From an uncultured Desulfovibrionaceae bacterium (GTDB lineage: Bacteria > Desulfobacterota > Desulfovibrionia > Desulfovibrionales > Desulfovibrionaceae), in contig CATJOY010000049.1 of the NCBI GenBank assembly GCA_949741925.1, forward strand, positions 1-43,051: 43,051 nt of DNA, in the 5' to 3' direction. Position 1 is the stretch's first letter. Every line of letters begins with the position of its first letter. The notes under the pieces are model-generated. The model made no database searches. It saw nothing but the letters and a program-made list of their open reading frames with translations, and was not told the origin of the DNA. The translations under genes were made by a program, and so were the position numbers. Below, piece after piece: positions 15,976 through 24,226 of this stretch.

Positions 15976-17049
15976 CTAGAACACCAGATACTTTCGCACC
16001 ATGAAGTTGCCGATAAATCCTATGCCGCTGGAGCAGACTTTGGCCGGGATCAGACCCATGCCCAGAAAAGACAACCCTGCTGTGCAGAGATAATCCATCC
16101 CCCACATAATCCCTACCCCACAGACGTAGGCAAGGAACTCGCCTTTGGCGGACCAACGCGCTTTGTGCCGGAAGAGAATCAGAATGCACAACAGGTAGTT
16201 GAGCGCCGCCGCCAGGGAAAAGGCGATGCTGATAGCGATGAAGAGGGGGAATACATTGACGAGGGCGGCAAAAAGGCTGATGTTGCACACGGCGCAGAGC
16301 AGACCGATGAAAAAATAGAGTACAAGCTGCATTGGCAGGGGGGCGCGGTGCGCGCCGTAATGCATGATGCAGTAAACCGCCCTGAGCCCGTCTTTCCAGC
16401 CGATTTTTTTCCCTTCTTCAAAGGTGCGCGGCGTATAGGAAATGGCGCATTCGTAAACGCGGCAGCGTTTTTCCGCTATCAGCGCGGTGACCTCCGGCTC
16501 GAACCCGAAGCGGTTCTCCTGAAGGCGCGGGGCTATCTCCCGGATGATTTCGCGCCTGAAGAGCTTGTAGCACGTTTCCATATCCGTAATGCCGAGATCC
16601 GTGAACATGTTGGAAAGAAACGTAAGCATCCTGTTCATCTGCGTATGCCAGAAATACAGCACCCGCCGGGTTTCGGGCCTGAGGTAGCGCGAACCGAACA
16701 CAACATCCGCGCGGCCGTCGAGCAGGGGAACCAGAAGTTTTTTATACTCCAGGGGATTATATTCATTATCCGCATCCTGAATGCCGATGTATTCGCCCGT
16801 TGCCCGCAGCAACCCGGTGCGGAGCGCGGCCCCTTTGCCCTTGTTGTGCGCATGGCGCACCAGGATGATCTCGGGATGCCGGGCGGCCAGCGCTTCAGCT
16901 ATTTTGCAACTACCGTCTTCAGAGCCATCGTCAACGATAATAACTTCCAGATCCACTTCGTCATCGTGAAGCTGGAGAACCCTGCCCACACAGGCCGCAA
17001 GCGTCTGTTCCTCATTATAACACGGAATGACCAAGGAGAGTTTGATCAT
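15976..17049 (-). CDS. Family 2 glycosyltransferase fused to a GtrA membrane domain
   Basis: Residues 1-~230 are a DPM1-like GT2 enzyme: LSLVIPCYNEEQTL, VIIVDDGSEDGS, the metal/sugar-nucleotide motif QDADNEYNP and FGSRYL. Residues ~235-357 form four membrane helices of the GtrA type (LYFFIGLLCAVCNISLFAALV ... GIGFIGNFMVRKYLVF). Separately, GT2 enzymes of this type charge a polyprenyl phosphate carrier with a sugar, and GtrA proteins are thought to move that carrier across the membrane. The fusion suggests both steps in one polypeptide for surface-polymer decoration. Substrate unknown. The ATG at 17049 has a weak AAGG 8 bp ahead. Confidence 0.88.
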   Translation of the reverse strand: MIKLSLVIPCYNEEQTLAACVGRVLQLHDDEVDLEVIIVDDGSEDGSCKIAEALAARHPEIILVRHAHNKGKGAALRTGLLRATGEYIGIQDADNEYNPLEYKKLLVPLLDGRADVVFGSRYLRPETRRVLYFWHTQMNRMLTFLSNMFTDLGITDMETCYKLFRREIIREIAPRLQENRFGFEPEVTALIAEKRCRVYECAISYTPRTFEEGKKIGWKDGLRAVYCIMHYGAHRAPLPMQLVLYFFIGLLCAVCNISLFAALVNVFPLFIAISIAFSLAAALNYLLCILILFRHKARWSAKGEFLAYVCGVGIMWGMDYLCTAGLSFLGMGLIPAKVCSSGIGFIGNFMVRKYLVF

Positions 17050-17399
17050 GGACTACGCCTTTTTCCGTTTGGCCTCCCCCGATGTTTTCGAGACGGTACG
17101 GGCTGTTTCTTCAGTGGTGCTGCTCTTGGGGACACGATTCAGGAGAGAAGACTTATCTGTTCGGATGCCGCGTTCCGAGCGGGCGCTGCATCCTCCATCT
17201 GAGGAGCGCAAAGGGTCTCCTCAGTCCGTCTAAGGTGTCAAGAGCTGTTTCGTCAAGTACGCCCGGCCTGCTGCGGCAAGGAGGAAGTGCGCGAAGCGCA
17301 TTGCCTCATTCTATGGTGGGCATTATATAGGTAATTCTATATAGTGGCTTCTTATCAGCGGTATCTCGGCGTACAGGGGGAGGCGGACACAACGGAGGG
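17050..17399. other. Divergent intergenic region upstream of the glycosyltransferase
   Basis: About 350 bp without a supported gene. An AT-rich stretch around 17325-17350 contains tataggtaattctata, an imperfect inverted repeat (taggtaattcta core). This could hold a promoter for the leftward glycosyltransferase, but no clear -35/-10 pair can be named. The right end abuts the promoter of the structured RNA. Confidence 0.4.
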
Positions 17400-17428
17400 T
17401 TGCCTTAGAGGGAAATAAACACTACTAT
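17400..17428 (+). promoter_or_regulatory. Predicted sigma-70 promoter of the 6S-like RNA
   Basis: TTGCCT (17400-17405) and TACTAT (17423-17428) are spaced by 17 bp, predicting a start at about 17435. That falls just ahead of the sequence TTTTGAGACTCGCGG, which opens the closing stem of the RNA described next. The -35 box is identical to the one found ahead of gspG. Confidence 0.55.
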
Positions 17429-17434
17429 AGATCG

Positions 17435-17625
17435 TTCTTTTGAGACTCGCGGCAACCCCGTCATTTGCTTATAGATATGAGGTGGACGGTGAAGACCGCA
17501 AAGCACGGCCACGCTCTTTGCCCGGGCTCGAACGGCTGGAAGTGAAGCCAGCGGCCTGTGCTATAGGATATCCTATTTCAAGGGGATCACTATGGTTGGG
17601 GCTGCCGTGCAGTTCTCGGGAGCGG
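17435..17625 (+). ncRNA. ssrS: Candidate 6S RNA (ssrS-like)
   Basis: A ~190-nt region folds by eye like 6S RNA, the RNA that mimics an open promoter and binds sigma-70 RNA polymerase. A closing stem pairs GAGACTCGCGGCA-ACCCC (17442-17459) with GGGGCTGCCGTGCAGTTCTC (17598-17617), with small bulges. A large central bubble follows. Its 3' strand holds the perfect palindrome ataggatatcctat (about 17561-17574), which forms the small hairpin seen there in known 6S RNAs. Above it, agcacggcc pairs with ggcctgtgct, capped by ggctgg/ccagc. The 5' end ..TTCTTTTGAGACTCGC resembles the E. coli 5' end. Promoter position and length agree. Not confirmed by a covariance search; another structured RNA remains possible. 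Confidence 0.6.
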
Positions 17626-17645
17626 GGAAGCATACTCTGCTTAGT

Positions 17646-17694
17646 CAAATCTGGCGTCTGTACGCCATATTTGGCAAAATAAGCGCCGATTTTG
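17646..17694 (+). terminator. Two hairpins after the 6S-like RNA
   Basis: A 12-bp stem with one mismatch (17646-17657 with 17662-17673, loop ctgt) is followed by caaaat (17675-17680) paired with attttg (17689-17694). They stand between the RNA and the flavoprotein gene and may end the RNA transcript or shape the leader of the next gene. There is no strong T tract after either stem. Confidence 0.35.
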
Positions 17695-17812
17695 TCGGTT
17701 CTATTCGGAAAGACTGCGGTATCTCTTTGTTTTCTTGGTAATTTTTGTTGTGTCCAAGGCGGCATGGCCTATGCATGCAAGCGCAAAAATTCGCAGTGAG
17801 GAGAGATAGTTC

Positions 17813-19444
17813 ATGTGGAATAAGAGTAATGAAAAAGTCGGTAGCGTGAACCGGGGAACCCCGTGCGAATCCGGGCTTTGTTCCTATTGCCGGGTAGATT
17901 GCCAGGGCCGCTGTGAAACGTGGCTCTCTTCTCTTGTCGGCCGCAGGACCCTGTTCCCGAATTCTTACGGCAACGCCAGCATCGGCTCTGACAACCTGGG
18001 AGGCGCCGGTATTTCCTACAATGCCTTGCGCATCAAGGGGGCTCTGTACGGCAGCGACGGAGCAGATCGGGAAAAAGCGGCCCGGGGCGATATCGCCTAT
18101 TGTGATGCTGTTCTGGAAACGACCATCGGTTCAGTCAGCAAAACCCCCTGCCGTTTTCCCTTTGTCATCGGCGCGCTGAGCCGTAACCCGGTGGTGGATA
18201 AATACTGGGATAGTTTTGCCGTGGGCGCGGCTCTGTGCGGCGTTCCTCTGGTCATCGGCGAAAACGTCGGCGGGGGCGACCGGGGCTGCGTTTACGAAAA
18301 CGGGCGCATTACGGCCCTGCCGGATCTTGACCGACGCATTGAATCCTACTTCCGCTATCATGATGGCTATGGAACCTTGTTGGTCCAGCTCAACGTCAAC
18401 GACGCCAACAACGGCGTGGGCCTTTACGTAGCTGAAAAATACGGCTCAAAGGTAGTTATTGAAATCAAGTGGGGCCAAGGAGCCAAGGCTATTGGCGGCG
18501 AAGGCCTGATCCGTGATCTTGATTTTGCGCGGTTTATGAAGAGCCAGGGGTACTGTATCCGCCCTGATCCGGAAGATCCCGAGGTGGCCAAGGCCTTTGC
18601 TGACGGACGCCTGCAATATTTCACCCGCTACACCGGTATGACCTATCCCGGCCAGGAGAACCCTGATCAGGTGCAAGAAGCTTTGGCCGCCAAGGCCGCG
18701 GAACTGCGTGCCGCCGGCGCCTCCACCCTGGCCCTGAAAACCGGGTCCTACGGCATGGCGGATCTGGCCCTGGCTATTCGGGCTGCTTCGGATCTCGGCT
18801 TTGATTTGTTAACCATCGATGGCTCCGGCGGCGGCACCGGCATGAGCCCCAATGATATGCTCGATACCTGGGGCGTGCCTTCCATCCTTCTCCACGCCAA
18901 GGCCCGCGAATATGCCGGAATATATGCGGCCAGGGGCAAAAAGGTTGTGGATATTGCCCTTGGCGGCGGTTTGGCCCGTCCTTCGCAGGTGTTCAAGGCT
19001 TTGGCCCTTGGCGCGCCCCATACCAAAGCCGTGTGCATGAGCCGGGCCTTTATGGTGCCGGTTTTCCTGGGCTGCAACATTGAGGGGGCCTTGTTCCCCG
19101 AACGGCGGCAGAAGGTGAACGGCTCTTGGGATAAGCTCCCCAAAACCGTAACCGATATCGGCTCGACCCCTGAAGAGATCTTTGCCGGGTACCACGATAT
19201 CAAAGAACGTCTGGGCGCGGATGTTATCGGGGAAATCCCCTTGGGAGCCATTGCCATGTGGACCATGTGCGATAGATTGGGCGGCGGGTTGCAGCACCTG
19301 ATGGGCGGCGCGCGCAAGTTCAGGCTGGAGCGTATCGGCCGCACGGATATAGCGGCGGTGAACCGGGAAACGGCGGAAGCCACCGGAATCGCTTTTATTA
19401 CCGAGCAGGAAGACCAAGCAGCACAACGGATTCTCTCGGCTTGA
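17813..19444 (+). CDS. FMN-binding glutamate-synthase-domain protein with Cys-rich N-terminus
   Basis: Residues ~60-530 match the FMN-binding/synthase barrel of the glutamate synthase large subunit (GltB): IDGSGGGTGMSPNDMLDTWGVP, IALGGGLARPSQVFKALALGA, then CMSRAFMVPVFLGC near the site of the 3Fe-4S cysteines. The amidotransferase and GXGXG domains of full GltB are missing, so it cannot use glutamine by itself. The N-terminus carries five cysteines (18, 23, 26, 30, 34; core CxxCxxxCxxxC), suggesting an added Fe-S cluster. AGGAG lies just ahead of ATG 17813. Such stand-alone proteins occur in anaerobes. Ammonia-dependent glutamate synthesis or another FMN redox reaction are both possible; I cannot choose. 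Confidence 0.8.
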   Translation: MWNKSNEKVGSVNRGTPCESGLCSYCRVDCQGRCETWLSSLVGRRTLFPNSYGNASIGSDNLGGAGISYNALRIKGALYGSDGADREKAARGDIAYCDAVLETTIGSVSKTPCRFPFVIGALSRNPVVDKYWDSFAVGAALCGVPLVIGENVGGGDRGCVYENGRITALPDLDRRIESYFRYHDGYGTLLVQLNVNDANNGVGLYVAEKYGSKVVIEIKWGQGAKAIGGEGLIRDLDFARFMKSQGYCIRPDPEDPEVAKAFADGRLQYFTRYTGMTYPGQENPDQVQEALAAKAAELRAAGASTLALKTGSYGMADLALAIRAASDLGFDLLTIDGSGGGTGMSPNDMLDTWGVPSILLHAKAREYAGIYAARGKKVVDIALGGGLARPSQVFKALALGAPHTKAVCMSRAFMVPVFLGCNIEGALFPERRQKVNGSWDKLPKTVTDIGSTPEEIFAGYHDIKERLGADVIGEIPLGAIAMWTMCDRLGGGLQHLMGGARKFRLERIGRTDIAAVNRETAEATGIAFITEQEDQAAQRILSA

Positions 19445-19467
19445 CCGCCGGAGATTTCTTTCTCTGT

Positions 19468-19530
19468 GCCCGGCCCGTAAGGTCGGGCGCGATGTCGGAG
19501 CAGCCGCTTGGGTAAAGAGCGGCTGCTCCG
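19468..19530. terminator. Hairpin pair between convergent genes
   Basis: The first stem is gcccggcc (19468-19475) with ggtcgggc (19481-19488). The second is a perfect 13-bp stem (19496-19508 with 19518-19530, 9-nt loop). They begin 24 bp after the stop of the flavoprotein gene and lie before the leftward amidase gene ending at 19693, so they can serve as a two-way stop. No T tract is seen. The remaining ~160 bp to the amidase show nothing else. Confidence 0.5.
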
Positions 19531-19692
19531 GTAAAGATGCCCCCTAAAGCCTCTGGGCCGGATAGGGGGAAGCCGAGGCCGCGAGGGGCAAAAGGCAGCC
19601 GCATAGCAGAAACAGCCTTGGAAACAGCCCCGCAAAGCGGCTACGAGGAATTCCCCATCCCCCGGAAGATTCCTTCTCTTTGGGGAAGAAGC

Positions 19693-21093
19693 TCAGCCCC
19701 AAAATATCCCCGGTTTTTCGGAGAACAGCTCGGCTTGCTCCAAGGCCACGGCGGCTTGGAACAGCTTGGCTTCTTCTAAGGGCTTGCCGATCAATTGAAT
19801 GCCGAGAGGCAGGCCCTCGGCGCTGATGCCGCCGGGCACGGCCAGGCCCGGCAACCCCAGGTAGCTTACAGGTATCAGAAAACGGCGTTGGCGCTCCCAG
19901 CCGTTTTCGGCTTGGTCATAGGTGGGGGCCGGGTCCGGTGTTGTGGGCGTGATGAGGAGATCTGCTACGCCAAAGGAGCGCTGCATGGTCGCACACAAGG
20001 CTTTGCGTGCCTCCAAGGCGTTTTGGTAGCGCGTTTGGGGAACCGAGCGGCCCCGCCTGATATTCTCTAACACTGCGGGATCAAAGAGGTTTTTATTGGC
20101 GGTGGCTTCGTAGATGGGGGTAATGATTTCGTTGAATTCGTAGCTCAGGATGTCAAAGAGGGCTTCAGGATCAAGACCGTGCTCCAAAAGCGGAACCGAT
20201 AGGGAGAGGAGCCGAGCCCCCCGGGCCCGCAGAGCATCGGCGGCCCGGAGCACGGCCGCCGCCACTTCCGGATCTACATCCTTGAGGGAAAAATCCGTGA
20301 CCAGCGCCACGTTCAGGCCTGCGGCGCTTGGGCCCAAATTTCGGGTATAGTCTTCATCGGGTTTCTTCAGGCTGCGCGCATCCCGTGGATCGTACCCGGC
20401 CATGGCGTTCAGCAGAAGGGCGGCATCACGAGCGGTTCGGGCCATGGGGCCGGGCGAATCCAGGCTGGCGGCCCGGGGAAAAGCGCCGTGGAGGCTGACC
20501 AGGCCGGGAGTAGGGCGCAGGCCGACCACGCCGCAGTACCCGGCAGGGCTGCGGATGGAGTTGCTGGTATCCGAGCCGGTGGCCCCAAGGCACAGGCCGG
20601 CGGCCAAGGCCGCTGCCGAACCTGAGGAGGAGGTGCCGGGGGTGCGCCCTTCCCGCCAGGGGTTGCGCACGTCGCCATACGCGCGGTTACGGCCGGATGG
20701 GGTTGCCGCAAATTCGCTCATATTGGTCTGCCCCAACAAAATGGCTCCGGCGCGGTCAAGACGCGCCACCACGGCGGCATCTTCCGTGGCAATGCGTTGC
20801 CGAAAGAGCGGCGAGCCCACGGTCAGCGGCAGGCCCCGGGCCGCAAAGATATCCTTGTTGCAATAGGGTATGCCGTGCAAGGGGCCGCGATCATTGCCCC
20901 GGCGCAGTTCCGTATCCAATTCGTCGGCCCGGGCCAGGGCCGCATCGGCATTGGGGCTGATCAGAACCCGGAGCACAGGCTGGAGTTCTTCCAGCCCTTC
21001 CAAATAGTGAAGCACTAGATCACGGCAAGTGTAACGCCTCTGGCGGAGAGCCCCGGCGGCTTCCCCTATGTTCCGCGGGGCCGGGCTCAGCAT
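19693..21093 (-). CDS. Amidase signature family hydrolase
   Basis: The Ser-cisSer-Lys amidase fold is complete. The catalytic Lys is in GIPYCNKDIF, the glycine/serine loop is GTSSSGSAAALAAG, and the nucleophile region is TGSDTSNSIRSPAGYCGVVGLRPT. At 466 aa the length is normal. The enzyme hydrolyses a carboxamide or related C-N bond in the cytoplasm; GatA of the tRNA amidotransferase is less likely because no gatB or gatC is nearby. Its start overlaps the end of ylbE by 7 bp, placing it last in the catabolic operon. The substrate is presumably a product of the upstream steps, but it cannot be read from the sequence. Confidence 0.88.
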   Translation of the reverse strand: MLSPAPRNIGEAAGALRQRRYTCRDLVLHYLEGLEELQPVLRVLISPNADAALARADELDTELRRGNDRGPLHGIPYCNKDIFAARGLPLTVGSPLFRQRIATEDAAVVARLDRAGAILLGQTNMSEFAATPSGRNRAYGDVRNPWREGRTPGTSSSGSAAALAAGLCLGATGSDTSNSIRSPAGYCGVVGLRPTPGLVSLHGAFPRAASLDSPGPMARTARDAALLLNAMAGYDPRDARSLKKPDEDYTRNLGPSAAGLNVALVTDFSLKDVDPEVAAAVLRAADALRARGARLLSLSVPLLEHGLDPEALFDILSYEFNEIITPIYEATANKNLFDPAVLENIRRGRSVPQTRYQNALEARKALCATMQRSFGVADLLITPTTPDPAPTYDQAENGWERQRRFLIPVSYLGLPGLAVPGGISAEGLPLGIQLIGKPLEEAKLFQAAVALEQAELFSEKPGIFWG

Positions 21094-22499
21094 GATTCCT
21101 CCTTGAAGGCGGCGAGATGGGTAAGGGCTTTAACGAAGCATTCCATAGGGGCTTCGGTGATGCCCGCCCCTACTTGGCCCACGCCGGCCCGTTTACAGGC
21201 GATGCCCGTATTAATCACCGGGGTTATGCCTGTCCGGATCACCTTGCGCGCGTCAATGCCAAAGGGGCTGCCCCTGAAATCCAGAGCGGGCAGGCTGAAA
21301 GCCGGATGTTCCCCCTGGGTTATCTCGTACATGCGGTGCGTTGTTTCCCTGGCAAAAGCGGCGTCCCCGCCGATGAACTGCACGACGGCCGGGGCCCCGG
21401 CCATGACCATGGACCCCAGGCCTGCGGTTTCGGTAATGGCCGAGTCTCCCATATCCGGGTTTGCGTCCTCAGGCCCGAATCCCGGAAAATATACGCCGTT
21501 GATCATGGGTGCCGGCGCGCGGAACCACGTATCGCCGGCTCCGCTGACCCGGATAGCAGTTGTGACCCCGTTGCGCGCAATAGCCGTAACAATGGTCGAG
21601 CCCGGGATATTCGCGCCGGCATCCAGCATGCCTTTACAGGCGGCCATGACCGGGTTGAGAATGAAATGCCCGCCCTGGTTGATGAAGGTGATGGCCCGGA
21701 TGGCTTCCGTATTGCTTCCCGCGCTGACCACATGCGGAGCCAGGGCGTTGAGCAGCAGAGCGTTTCCGGCCTTGTTGCGGTTGTGGCAATCATCGCCCAT
21801 GTGGAGAGCCTGGCTGATGATCCCCTTGATATCGATGCCCCCGGCCGCGCGCGCGGCCCTGCCCAAGAGCGCGGCAAATTCTCCGTTCATCCAGCGTAAC
21901 TTATTCTGGACTTCCTGATCATAAGCCCCGTGGCGGAGCACTTTGCCCAAGCCCATATGCAAGGTGACATAAGTATCCAGGGAATGAACGTCATTGCGGA
22001 TCACCTGTACGGCCATGGATCGGGTTATGATGCCGGACATCGGCCCGAGAGCCCGGTGGTTGTGGGCCGAATCAAAGCGAATGCGGCCGTTGGCGGCCAG
22101 TGATGCGGCTTCGGCAGCGGTTGCGGCCCATCCCTCAAAGAGGATAGCCCCGATGGCCGCGCCGCGCATAGGCCCGCACATCTCCTCCCAGGCCAGCGGC
22201 GCGCCCGCGTGATAGACCGTGTAATCATCCAGGCCCGGCACCACGTCGCCGGCCCGGCGAACATCCACCAGCACAGCCGTGCTTTCTCCGATGCGTTTCA
22301 GGCATTCTTTGTTGGCTTTGTCGGTTTGCGCCCCCGCGCGCTCTTCCAGCAGCTCCAGCAAGGGCAGCAGGTGGTTGTCGCCTCCGGCCGGCGGCCGCCA
22401 ATCTACAGTCAGAACGTCTACGCCCTGGTCGCGCAACTCGTCGGCAAAAACATCGACGCCCAGGTTGATGACCACCGGGTTTTCGTCAAAGAGGCTCAT
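21087..22499 (-). CDS. ylbE: YlbE/AllG-like protein (DUF1116)
   Basis: The protein resembles E. coli YlbE (DUF1116), which is encoded next to fdrA and, with FdrA and YlbF, has been linked to oxamate carbamoyltransferase activity in allantoin breakdown. Recognisable parts are MSLFDENPVVINLGVDVFAD at the start and later HMGDDCHNRNKAGNALLLNALAP, NGVTTAIRVSGAGDTWFRAPAP and GAGITEAPMECFVKAL. ATG 22499 overlaps the fdrA stop (ATGA) and has a GGGGGAAG ribosome site; a frame extension upstream to 22583 runs inside fdrA and is not needed. At 470 aa it is intact. Its place between fdrA and the amidase supports a joint reaction. Confidence 0.85.
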   Translation of the reverse strand: MSLFDENPVVINLGVDVFADELRDQGVDVLTVDWRPPAGGDNHLLPLLELLEERAGAQTDKANKECLKRIGESTAVLVDVRRAGDVVPGLDDYTVYHAGAPLAWEEMCGPMRGAAIGAILFEGWAATAAEAASLAANGRIRFDSAHNHRALGPMSGIITRSMAVQVIRNDVHSLDTYVTLHMGLGKVLRHGAYDQEVQNKLRWMNGEFAALLGRAARAAGGIDIKGIISQALHMGDDCHNRNKAGNALLLNALAPHVVSAGSNTEAIRAITFINQGGHFILNPVMAACKGMLDAGANIPGSTIVTAIARNGVTTAIRVSGAGDTWFRAPAPMINGVYFPGFGPEDANPDMGDSAITETAGLGSMVMAGAPAVVQFIGGDAAFARETTHRMYEITQGEHPAFSLPALDFRGSPFGIDARKVIRTGITPVINTGIACKRAGVGQVGAGITEAPMECFVKALTHLAAFKEESC

Positions 22500-24069
22500 G
22501 CTTCCCCCTTGCTGTAGCGGGCCGCCTGGCGCGCGGCCGCGGAATTGGTGGAAAAGAGGCGGGCTCCGGCAGCACGCAGGCAAGCGGATTGACGCTCCAA
22601 GCTCTGGGGATCGCGGGCCGTTCCCACGATGCTGCCGAGAGCCAGCAAACGGCCGCCTCGGGAATGGACGGTTTTTCGGGCCTGTTCCAAGGCCCGGGCC
22701 AGACCTGAGGCCGGGTCGGGATGCGCCCCTCGGCCCAGGATCAGATCAAAAAGCACGATGCAATCCGTTTCCGGCGGGAAGAGCATACCGTCCCGGTCAA
22801 AGGCCAGGATTTCGTTGCGCAGGGCTGGGTCAATCATCGGGTGGGGCCTGCCCACGGTGAAACGGTCGTCGCCGAGATCCAGGATACGCGCCGTATCCTT
22901 GGCCAGGCCCGCCGGGCCAAGCGCGCCGCGCAATACTGTTTCCGCCTCGTGGGCCAGGGTGCCGCCTGTGTACAGGCCGACGATGTTCCGGGGGCGGGAA
23001 GAGCCGCCTTCCGGCCAGGGTGGGGAATCCGCGGCGCTTTGCAAGGCCGTTGCATCCACCGTGCCCCGTAGGCGACACGCCGCAAGCAGGGCCGCTTCAT
23101 CCAGGGTGACCGTCCGCTGCATGCCCCCGGAAACTGCGGCCGCATGTTCGCTGTGTTCCTCTGCGTTGCCTACGCCCAGAAGAGTACCGAGGTTTTCAGG
23201 CCGGCACGGAACGATTCCAAATCTGCCATAACGCCGGGGGATACGGCCTTGGAGACGATGATCACGAGTTCCGTTTTCGAGTCGGCATCCAGGGCCAGCA
23301 GAGCGGCCTTGGTCATCAGCGCGCCTACCTCCGGACTGCAATCCCGGCCGCCTACGCCAACGGCATGGGAGATGCCTTCACCGAGTCGATCCAGATAACA
23401 GGCCAGGGCTTGCAGGCCGGTTCCGGAGGATGTGACCAGGCCGATTCTGCCTCTGGATACCGCGTTGGTAAACCCCAGGCCGATGCCGTTCAGCATGGCG
23501 CTGCCGCAATCCGGTCCCATGCAGAAAAGCCCTCTGGAGCAGGCTTCCTGTTTTAGAGAGCGTTCATCCTCCAGGGGCACATTGTCGCTGAAGAGAAAAA
23601 CATGCTTTCCGGCCCGCAGAGCTTTGCGCGCTTCGGCCGCGGCATACCGCCCGGGAAGGGAGATAAAGACCAGGGTAGCTCGCGTTGCAGCCCTTAGGGC
23701 GGCATCCAGGCTGTACAGACGCCTCGTTTCAGCCTCGGCGGATTGTTTTTTTTTCGTTGAGCATATCTTCGGCCTACACAATGCCTCTTCTAGGGAGAGG
23801 CGCGGCGCCTGCAATGTGGCCGATTCCGGCGTTGCTCCCGGCTCCTCATCGGGGGAATCCAGGCGCACGGCAATGATCAAGTCTTCCGGACGGGCTTTTT
23901 CCGCCTCCGATGTAGCCAGGCCGTTGGCCCGAAGAATGGCTTTGTTGGCTTCGCTCCCCATGAACAAGGCGGCTTCGTCAATCCCGGGCATCTCCCGAAG
24001 CCGGGAAGCAACGCGCATAAGCACCACGGAATCTTGGTAGCGCGAGGGGATGATTCGTGATCCGACCAT
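22496..24069 (-). pseudogene. fdrA: fdrA-like acyl-CoA synthetase-family gene, broken by a 1-nt frameshift
   Basis: FdrA belongs to the NDP-forming acyl-CoA synthetase superfamily and works with YlbE. The first frame runs from ATG 24069 (AAAGGAGATG ribosome site) through the CoA-binding half, including FCMGPDCGSAMLNGIGLGF, IGLVTSSGTGLQAL and AVGVGGRDCSPEVG, and stops at 23170 after 299 codons. The C-terminal half continues in another frame: LGVGNAEEHSEHAAAVSGG, NIVGLYTGGTLAHEAE, DLGDDRFTVGRPHPMIDP. Adding one base at about 23178-23184 (..GTACTCTT/CTGGGC) joins both into a single 524-residue protein of normal length. So this is either a real frameshift mutation or a sequence error. Its end overlaps ylbE by 4 bp. 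Confidence 0.85.
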
Positions 24070-24226
24070 ATGCCGTCATCTCCTTTTTTCAGTAAGAGTC
24101 CTTGCCCCGGCAAAGCCGCGTCAGAGGCGGAAATAACAGGTATTTCGGGCAAGGAGTTCTCGTATACAAACGGTTTCCTTTTGATGAACGCCATTGTGGC
24201 GCGAAGGCCCGGAGCGCGCAGCCACG

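Noticed and set aside
17397..17460. Alternative pairing of gggttgcc (17397-17404) with ggcaaccc (17451-17458), suggesting a switch with the 6S-like closing stem
   Set aside because: The left partner overlaps the predicted -35 box and would not be part of the RNA.
17672..17687. Possible sigma-54 site TGGCAAAATAAGCGCC ahead of the flavoprotein gene
   Set aside because: The GG-N10-GC spacing is right, but the TT of the -12 element is missing and much of the rest deviates; there is no activator site or regulator facing it.
17850..17925. Sequence resembling the cobalamin-riboswitch core (gggaaccccgtgcgaatccggg ... ccgctgtga, in pieces)
   Set aside because: It lies inside the first 40 codons of the flavoprotein gene, where it encodes the conserved Cys-rich motif (ESGLCSYCRVDCQGRCETW). 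The typical 3' box in proper order is not found, so coding constraint explains it better.
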